Shown here: in pieces, positions 58,137-64,000 of the stretch
Layout: every line of letters starts with the position of its first letter
Position numbering within the stretch: position 1 is the first letter of the stretch
Assembly: GCA_026545225.1 (NCBI GenBank)
Contig: CM048849.1
Coordinates: 52,894,836-52,958,835, forward strand
DNA: 64,000 bases
DNA from: Cornus controversa
Taxonomy: Eukaryota > Streptophyta > Magnoliopsida > Cornales > Cornaceae
Reading direction: 5' to 3'
Notes under the pieces: generated by a model
The model's database searches: none
Told to the model about the DNA's origin: nothing
Seen by the model: only the letters and a program-made list of their open reading frames with translations
Position numbers and translations under genes: made by a program

Positions 58137-61100
58137 ATGGCAGAAGAGAGGAATAATAACCTTGTTCCTAATGCTGATGGAGAAAGAGCTAGATTGCTTA
58201 GGGACTACTATGTTCCTGAGACATATACCTCGCCAGCAGGTTTTCAACTGCCCAATGTCACAGCACAGAATTATGAGATCAAGTCCAGCATTATTCAGAT
58301 GCTACCATCTTATTTTGGGCTGACTCAAGAAGACCCTTACAAGCATCTGGATGACTTCATTGAAGTGTGCTCAACTACAAAAATTCACAACTTCTCTGAA
58401 GATGCTTTCAGAATGAGACTTTTTCCATTCTCCTTGAAAGACAAAGCAAAGTATTGGTTCAACTCTCTACCGGCTGGTTCTATCACGACTTGGACTCAGA
58501 TGCAACATGAGTTTCTCAAGAAGTATTTTCCGATAGGGAAGACCAATCAGTTCAGACGTGCTATCACTGGTTTCTCCCAACATGAGGGGGAACAATTTTA
58601 TGAGACATGGGAAAGATTCAAGGACCTTCTTAGGAAGTGTCCCCATCATCAAGTTCCTAAGTGGCAACTAGTGCAGAGTTTTCATGAAGGGCTCACAGAA
58701 GCCAACAGACAGATGGTTGATGCGTCATGTGGAGGTACTTTTATGTTGAAGAGTGAAGAAGAGGCATGGACCTTATTTGAAAATCTTAGTGACAACTCTC
58801 TACAACATGTGTCCTCTACTCGTTCTAGCAGACCTGCCACTACCAGGAAGACTGATGGGATTTTTGAGGTTGGTGCTTCAGAAGTTATGCCAACTGATAT
58901 TGATTTAATTGCACAGAAGGTAGCAGCAATTATGGCTGCCAATCAAACTCCTTCTACTTTAAATTCTTCATTGCTAGGCCCGTGTGAATTCTGCTCTAGT
59001 CCTATGCATAATGTGAGCAATTGTCCTTCAATGGGGCAATTTTCTGATATTCAACATGAGCAAGTTCAAGCTACTTTCACTGGACCAATGAATCCTCCAC
59101 GAGGTAATACTTACAATCCCACATGGAGGAATCATCCTGGTTTTTCTTACAGTAACCAAGGGGCAGCAATGCAACCATCATATCAACCTAGGACTTTTGT
59201 GCCTCAACAGCAATATCAAACACAAAGTCCTATGGCCCAAAGAATTTCTGCTATTGAAGACAAGCTGACTCTTACCTTGTCTAAATTTGACAAGCTTGAT
59301 TCTCTTATAGAGACAGTGCAAGCTACTGCAGCAACAGTACAATCTACAGTTCAGCTAGTGCATTCGCATTCTCAATCGATTGCCAAACTGGAATCTCAGT
59401 TTGGACAGCTTGCTACTTCATTGAGTAGAAGAGAAGAAGGGAAGCTCCCTAGTCAACCAATTGCTAATCCAAGAGGGATGCAAGCTTCCACAAGCAACCC
59501 ACACCATGAGCAAGTTCAAGCCATTACCACTTTGAGAAGTGGGAAAATAATTGACAATAAGGTGGGTGAGAAGAAAGAAGAAGAAAAAGTGATCACAAGT
59601 CCAAGTGCTGAAATTCCTTATGAGCCCAAGGCTCCTTTCCCACAACGTTTTCTTGAAGCATCTAAGTTGGGGAAGCAAGGGGACAAGCTGCATGACATGA
59701 TGGAGGTGTTTCGCCAAGTGAAGATTAATTTGCCACTCCTTGATGCCATCAAGCAAATTCCTCCTTATGCAAAATTTTTGAAGGACTTGTGCACTCAGAA
59801 AAGGCGTTCTAAAAGCCATGTGCCAAAGAAAGTAATGCTGCCACAACAAGTGAGTTCAATAATTCAGCAATGTACTCCTCCCAAGTACAAAGATCCTGGT
59901 GCTCCAACTATCTCATGTATTATTGGAGAGCACCATGTGGATAAAGCTCTTCTTGATTTGGGTGCAAGTGTGAATTTGCTACCTTATTCAGTTTACTTAC
60001 AATTGGGCTTGGGAGAATTGAAGCCTACCTCGGTGGTATTACAATTTGCAGACAGATCAACAAAGCAACCCCGAGGAATCATAGAAGATGTGCTCATTAA
60101 AGTGGACAAGTTCTACTTTCCTGTTGATTTCATTGTACTTGACACTGAGCCGGTTCACAATCCGAAGAGGCACATTCCTGTGATCCTTGGTCGACCTTTC
60201 TTAGCTACTGCTGATGCCTGCATAAATTGTAGGTCGGGGATCATGGATATTTCTTTTGGCAACATGAATGTCAAGCTTAATGTGTTCAATGCTATCCAAC
60301 ACCCTCCAGATCAGAGTGATGTGTTCTCCATGGATGATATTGATGAATGTGTGGAGGAATTTGTTTCATCCTCTATATCTCGAAACTCCCTGGAGGTATG
60401 TAAGTCATTTTATGACTTTGAAAACACTAATGATGAAGGTTTGTGTGAAGAGGTGCATGCTATGCTGGAAGTGGATGCTATTCAGAATACTCCACCATGG
60501 AGAATTCCAATTGAGCCACTACCTTTTCTCTCTAGCACTCCCTTAGTGCCTTCATTGGAGTCCCCTCCAGAATTAGAGTTGAAGCCTTTGCCTGACAAAT
60601 TGAAGTATGTATTCTTGGGGGCACAGAAAACTCTTCCTGTTATAATTGCCTCTGATCTGACAGAAATTCAAGAGAAGAGCTTAGTAGAGGTTTTATACCA
60701 ACATCGGGAAGCAATTGGATGGAGTGTTGCTGATCTTAAGGGCATTGATCCCTCAATTTGCATGCACAAAATCCATTTGGAAGAAGGATGTAAGCCAACT
60801 AGAGAGGCTCAGAGGCGGTTGAACCCCAACATGAAGGAGGTGGTAAAGAAAGAGGTTGTCAAGTTACTTGATGCAGGAATCATTTATCCAATTTCTGATA
60901 GCACATGGGTGAGTCCGACACAAGTGGTTCCAAAGAAATCTGGTCTTACCATTGCCCCTAACTCCATGGGAGAGCTTGTCCCACAACGTACTGCCACAGG
61001 TTGGCGTGTTTGCATTGATTACAGAAAGCTCAACTCTACGACAAGGAAAGATCACTTCCCCCTTCCATTCATTGATCAAATACTTGAAAGGTTAGCTGGT

Positions 61101-62276
61101 CAGAGTTATTATTGCTTTCTGGATGGCTACTCTGGTTATAACCAAGTAGCTATGGATCCAGAAGATCAAGAGAATACCACTTTCACTTGTCCCTTTGGTA
61201 CTTTTGCGTATCGTCGTATGCCTTTTGGATTATGTAATGCTCCGGCTACATTCCAGAGATGTATGATGGCCATCTTTTCTGACATGGTGGAAAAATTCTT
61301 GGAGGTGTTTATGGATGATTTCTCTGTTTTTGGATCATCTTTTGAACATTGTTTGAGCAATTTATCACTTGTGCTTCAAAGATGCCGAGAACGGAATCTG
61401 GTACTTAGTTGGGAGAAGAGCCATTTTATGGTGAAAGAAGGTATTGTATTGGGCCATATTGTTTCAGAGAGGGGCATTGAAGTTGATAAAGCAAAGATCG
61501 ACCTAATTGCAACTCTGCCTCATCCAACTTCGGTAAGGCAAGTTCGATCTTTCTTAGGCCATGCCGGGTTCTATAGAAGATTCATCAAGGATTTCAGTAA
61601 AGTAGCTCGACCATTGTGCCATTTGTTATCTAAGGATGTTCCCTTTATCTTTGATGAAGAGTGCGTGAAAGCTTTTGAAAAGCTTCGATCTCTGTTATCC
61701 TCGGCACCAATCATGCAGTCTCCAAAATGGGCTGTACCTTTTGAAATCATGTGTGATGCCTCTGATTATGCAGTGGGAGCCGTGTTGGGACAGAGAGAAG
61801 AGAAACGACCACATGTCATCTACTACGCTAGTAAGACTCTCTCTGATACTCAACTCAATTATACAACCACAGAGAAAGAACTTCTAGCGGTAGTGTTTGC
61901 CTTGGACAAGTTTCGTTCTTATTTATTAGGATCCAAGGTGGTTGTCTATTCTGATCATGCAGCATTAAGACATTTATTGGCAAAGAAAGAAACCAAACCG
62001 CGTCTTATTCGGTGGATTTTATTGCTGCAAGAATTTGATTTGGAGATAAAAGACAAAAAGGGGACGGAGAATGTGGTTGCAGATCATTTATCTCGAATCG
62101 AGTTTGAGCCGGTGATCGATGCACTACCAATTCGAGACTCATTCCCGGATGAGCAATTGTTTGGAATCACGTTGATGAAAGTTAATGGCCAAAGGTTGAA
62201 ACATTGTGTGGAAGGATGTGTGCCAAGAAGAGACGTGGAGTCCGTCGACTTGACGGATCCCATCTATCCGACTTAA
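58137..62276 (+). CDS. Athila-type gag-pol polyprotein lacking integrase core
   Basis: 1,379 residues without a stop. Gag occupies about 1-300, with a CX2CX4HX4C knuckle at 283-296 (CEFCSSPMHNVSNC). Protease is near 607 (ALLDLGASVNLLPYSVY; DLGA is the form seen in this lineage). RT has FMDD at 1058-1061. RNase H has CDASDYAVGAVLG (Asp1207), TEKELLAV and YSDH. After FPDEQLFGI the frame jumps to KVNGQRLKHC, wording normally found at the end of the integrase region, and stops about 25 residues later. The HHCC finger and DDE core are absent, a loss of several hundred residues without frameshift. The enzymes would copy element RNA in cytoplasmic particles; insertion would need integrase from elsewhere. 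Confidence 0.9.
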   Translation: MAEERNNNLVPNADGERARLLRDYYVPETYTSPAGFQLPNVTAQNYEIKSSIIQMLPSYFGLTQEDPYKHLDDFIEVCSTTKIHNFSEDAFRMRLFPFSLKDKAKYWFNSLPAGSITTWTQMQHEFLKKYFPIGKTNQFRRAITGFSQHEGEQFYETWERFKDLLRKCPHHQVPKWQLVQSFHEGLTEANRQMVDASCGGTFMLKSEEEAWTLFENLSDNSLQHVSSTRSSRPATTRKTDGIFEVGASEVMPTDIDLIAQKVAAIMAANQTPSTLNSSLLGPCEFCSSPMHNVSNCPSMGQFSDIQHEQVQATFTGPMNPPRGNTYNPTWRNHPGFSYSNQGAAMQPSYQPRTFVPQQQYQTQSPMAQRISAIEDKLTLTLSKFDKLDSLIETVQATAATVQSTVQLVHSHSQSIAKLESQFGQLATSLSRREEGKLPSQPIANPRGMQASTSNPHHEQVQAITTLRSGKIIDNKVGEKKEEEKVITSPSAEIPYEPKAPFPQRFLEASKLGKQGDKLHDMMEVFRQVKINLPLLDAIKQIPPYAKFLKDLCTQKRRSKSHVPKKVMLPQQVSSIIQQCTPPKYKDPGAPTISCIIGEHHVDKALLDLGASVNLLPYSVYLQLGLGELKPTSVVLQFADRSTKQPRGIIEDVLIKVDKFYFPVDFIVLDTEPVHNPKRHIPVILGRPFLATADACINCRSGIMDISFGNMNVKLNVFNAIQHPPDQSDVFSMDDIDECVEEFVSSSISRNSLEVCKSFYDFENTNDEGLCEEVHAMLEVDAIQNTPPWRIPIEPLPFLSSTPLVPSLESPPELELKPLPDKLKYVFLGAQKTLPVIIASDLTEIQEKSLVEVLYQHREAIGWSVADLKGIDPSICMHKIHLEEGCKPTREAQRRLNPNMKEVVKKEVVKLLDAGIIYPISDSTWVSPTQVVPKKSGLTIAPNSMGELVPQRTATGWRVCIDYRKLNSTTRKDHFPLPFIDQILERLAGQSYYCFLDGYSGYNQVAMDPEDQENTTFTCPFGTFAYRRMPFGLCNAPATFQRCMMAIFSDMVEKFLEVFMDDFSVFGSSFEHCLSNLSLVLQRCRERNLVLSWEKSHFMVKEGIVLGHIVSERGIEVDKAKIDLIATLPHPTSVRQVRSFLGHAGFYRRFIKDFSKVARPLCHLLSKDVPFIFDEECVKAFEKLRSLLSSAPIMQSPKWAVPFEIMCDASDYAVGAVLGQREEKRPHVIYYASKTLSDTQLNYTTTEKELLAVVFALDKFRSYLLGSKVVVYSDHAALRHLLAKKETKPRLIRWILLLQEFDLEIKDKKGTENVVADHLSRIEFEPVIDALPIRDSFPDEQLFGITLMKVNGQRLKHCVEGCVPRRDVESVDLTDPIYPT

Positions 62277-63166
62277 TCCCTTCGGAGAGTCAATCGTCTC
62301 CTACGGACGTTAAATAGTAGGTTTTGTATGTATTTCTATACTTTATTTCTTTTAGTTTTCTTTAATTTTAATTTTTGATTCTAGTTTTCTTAGGTTTTTC
62401 TTCAATTCTAGTTGCGTTTTAATGTTTTTTCTTTGAGTTTTTGATGTATAAGTTGCTTCCGGAGGATGCCAAGAGGTGTACCGAGGTATTCGGACTCAAG
62501 ACGGGTGAAAAATCGTGCTCTCGGTCGACCTTGGGCGATGGAGACTCAAAAATATCAAGTCTCGGTCGAACTTGGGCGATGGAGGGTCAAACAGGCCTTC
62601 AGGGGGGGGATCGATCGCCCCAGTCAAGGGGGATCGATCGCCCCATGATTTTCCATGAGGACCAGCACCTTCAGGTGGGCGATCGATCGCCCATCCTAGG
62701 GGGGATCGATCGCCCAAGCCCAAAACATGGGCTGGCCGAGAGTTCTCCTTATATATGGACACCCACTCCTCCTATATTGCTCCTACATGCATCCTAAGCC
62801 TCTTTGAACTCCAATTCAAGTCCTACATCATCCGGAAAACTAATTTCTTCAATTAGTGATTATTATACAAGGATTCAACATTGATCAACATCAACTTCAA
62901 CATCAAAGAAGATCAAAAATCACTAGTTCTCAAAGGAAGCTCACACTTTTTCAAGTTCAACATCAAAGTAAGTGAAGTTTTTCCTTGAAGAAATTATTCA
63001 AATCTTTTTGAGGGCTTTTGAAGACCAAGTTTGGGGGATCAAATTGGTGCAATTACTTGTTCGATTTGGGTGGAAAAATTGCCGAAAAAAGGAGGTTGAA
63101 GGTTACAAAAGAATTGTGCACACCAAGTGTTCGATTTAATTCCTCAACTACACTTTTTCTACTTCT
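62277..63166 (+). other. Spacer of the Athila-type element between pol and the 3' ORF
   Basis: No protein recognised. Two direct repeats of TCGGTCGAMCTTGGGCGATG lie at 62520-62590, followed by the GATCGATCGCCC array. Confidence 0.6.
62603..62716. repeat. Four GATCGATCGCCC palindromic motifs
   Basis: GGGGGATCGATCGCCCC occurs at about 62606 and 62627, then GGGCGATCGATCGCCC at about 62677 and GGGGGATCGATCGCCC at about 62700. The core CGATCGATCG is a perfect palindrome; the third copy extends to 16 bp. Confidence 0.9.
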
Positions 63167-64000
63167 ATGGCACCAAAGAGAGCAAGTCACCAAGATGCTT
63201 CAAGTTCACGTAATCCTCGCCGAGCGAGGAATGATCCGACCACAGGTTCTTCACGATCTCGCCGAGACGGTATTCAAGAGAGATGGCATCCAAGGGCGTT
63301 GAACTATGAAACAACGTTTGACATAGCCGAACTTTATGGTATGTTTCCCGAGACACGATGGGGGATTTCCGACATCCGTCGTCGTCGGTCGGCATCCATT
63401 TTTGTTCCACTCTCATCTACCATTTACCCGAGGCTTGTCAAGGTATTTTATCAAAACTTGATGCCGAAACCTGATGAGCGGGATGTGCTTACTTCTTCCA
63501 TAGATGGAACAATAGTTCGAGTGGACATGTCATCCATTGCCATTGCTATGGGTTGTCCTCATGAATGCCCAGCTGATTTATCTCATATCTACACTCCTTT
63601 ACCCGACGAGTTGTCGGTGGGCAATATGGTTGCACGATTGTGTGCCAACCAATTCTCCGGGCCAAAAAGGAATGCAGCTTCAAAGTCTTCAATGCCAAAT
63701 CATTTATGGTTCCTTGACGCTGTGCTACTCAAGAATGTATGTCCAATTGGACATAAAACCGAAAGACGTCAAGAGTTCCTCAGAGCCTTATATGCCATAC
63801 ATTTTGGGCATTGGCTGTCACTCCCACAGATTGTCTGGGGCCAGATGGAGAAATTCTATTCCAAGGTTGTGGCCAAGGTACCAGACAGTGCAAGTGACTG
63901 GGAGTTTCCATTCCCTACTATTATTCACCAGTTGCTTGTATCACAGGGGTATGCAGTCCACGAGGACGAGCTTGCCTTTCCACATGACCTTCATTATGGC
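63167..64000 (+). CDS. 3' ORF of the retroelement, plant transposon-protein-like, partial
   Basis: From ATG 63167 (MAPKRASHQDASSSRNPRRA) the frame is open for all 278 codons to the window edge. An Arg/Ser-rich basic start is followed by RWHPRALNYETTFDIAEL, a segment SSTIYPRLVKVFYQNLMPKP and AIHFGHWLSLPQIVWGQMEK. This order resembles the putative plant transposon protein domain found in 3' regions of gypsy elements; function is unknown. The C-terminus is outside the window. Confidence 0.7.
   Translation, partial: MAPKRASHQDASSSRNPRRARNDPTTGSSRSRRDGIQERWHPRALNYETTFDIAELYGMFPETRWGISDIRRRRSASIFVPLSSTIYPRLVKVFYQNLMPKPDERDVLTSSIDGTIVRVDMSSIAIAMGCPHECPADLSHIYTPLPDELSVGNMVARLCANQFSGPKRNAASKSSMPNHLWFLDAVLLKNVCPIGHKTERRQEFLRALYAIHFGHWLSLPQIVWGQMEKFYSKVVAKVPDSASDWEFPFPTIIHQLLVSQGYAVHEDELAFPHDLHYG

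Larger units (their letters stand above)
56358..64000 (+). mobile_element. Athila-type Ty3/gypsy retrotransposon, 3' end outside the window
   Basis: 5' LTR 56358-57866, primer-binding site TTTTTGGCGCCGTTGCCGGG at about 57868-57888 (the form usual in Athila/Calypso elements), short leader frame, gag-pol ORF 58137-62276, a long 3' region with palindromic repeats, and a further ORF from 63167. The 3' LTR is not reached, so the target-site duplication cannot be tested. Confidence 0.88.

Noticed and set aside
59418..59849. 143-residue minus-strand frame
   Set aside because: Antisense shadow of the gag-pol ORF at 58137-62276.
1..64000. CRISPR arrays, bacterial operons, ribosome-binding sites, rRNA genes
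   Set aside because: None seen; the repeats present are LTRs, TIRs, microsatellites and tandem duplications typical of plant nuclear DNA.

Overview
The window is nuclear DNA of a flowering plant, most likely a eudicot. It has multi-exon genes with GT-AG introns, a brassinosteroid-pathway GSK3 kinase, LRR receptor kinases, and dense LTR retrotransposons, TRIMs, MITEs and a tRNA-derived SINE. I cannot name the species. It is accessory, transposon-rich DNA: three complete or near-complete host genes plus one partial gene sit among at least fifteen mobile insertions, many nested.

Layout. 1-2440 (minus): the 5' end of an LRR-XII receptor kinase gene, then a decayed relative of it. 3556-19320 (plus): a 12-exon GSK3/SHAGGY-like kinase of the BIN2 clade (380 aa). 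Its ninth intron holds a copia element, which holds a TRIM, which holds a solo Athila-like LTR, each with its own 5-bp target-site duplication. Its eleventh exon carries an exact 96-bp tandem duplication that copies the 3' splice site. 20039-24187: a decayed minus-strand Ty3/gypsy element, one LTR of which was split by an insertion carrying what looks like exon 1 of an alanine aminotransferase gene. 25742-33319 (plus): an 11-exon LRR-II receptor kinase like Arabidopsis At5g45780 (620 aa), with a hAT-type MITE and a SINE in its last intron. 34636-40734: a TIR element containing a solo LTR and a short copia-type element. 42308-46324 (plus): a two-exon RINGv E3-ligase-like membrane protein with an 18-residue repeat. 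47274-51612: a MULE-like element, then a Harbinger-like element carrying a second TRIM and another TIR element. 52121-53942: a hypothetical, broken coding region. 54907-56296: a solo LTR. 56358 to the end: an Athila-type Ty3/gypsy element whose polyprotein has gag, protease, RT and RNase H but lacks the integrase core, followed by a separate 3' ORF that runs off the window.

How it fits together. The host genes act in signalling (receptor kinases, BIN2-type kinase) and ubiquitin ligation and form no operon-like unit. The most notable features are structural: the duplicated in-frame splice acceptor in the BIN2-like gene, the target-site duplications that order the nested insertions, the integrase-less retroelement ORF, a captured gene fragment, and several exact tandem duplications of 33-190 bp. 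All gene models rest on reading exons and splice sites by eye; no database search was possible.
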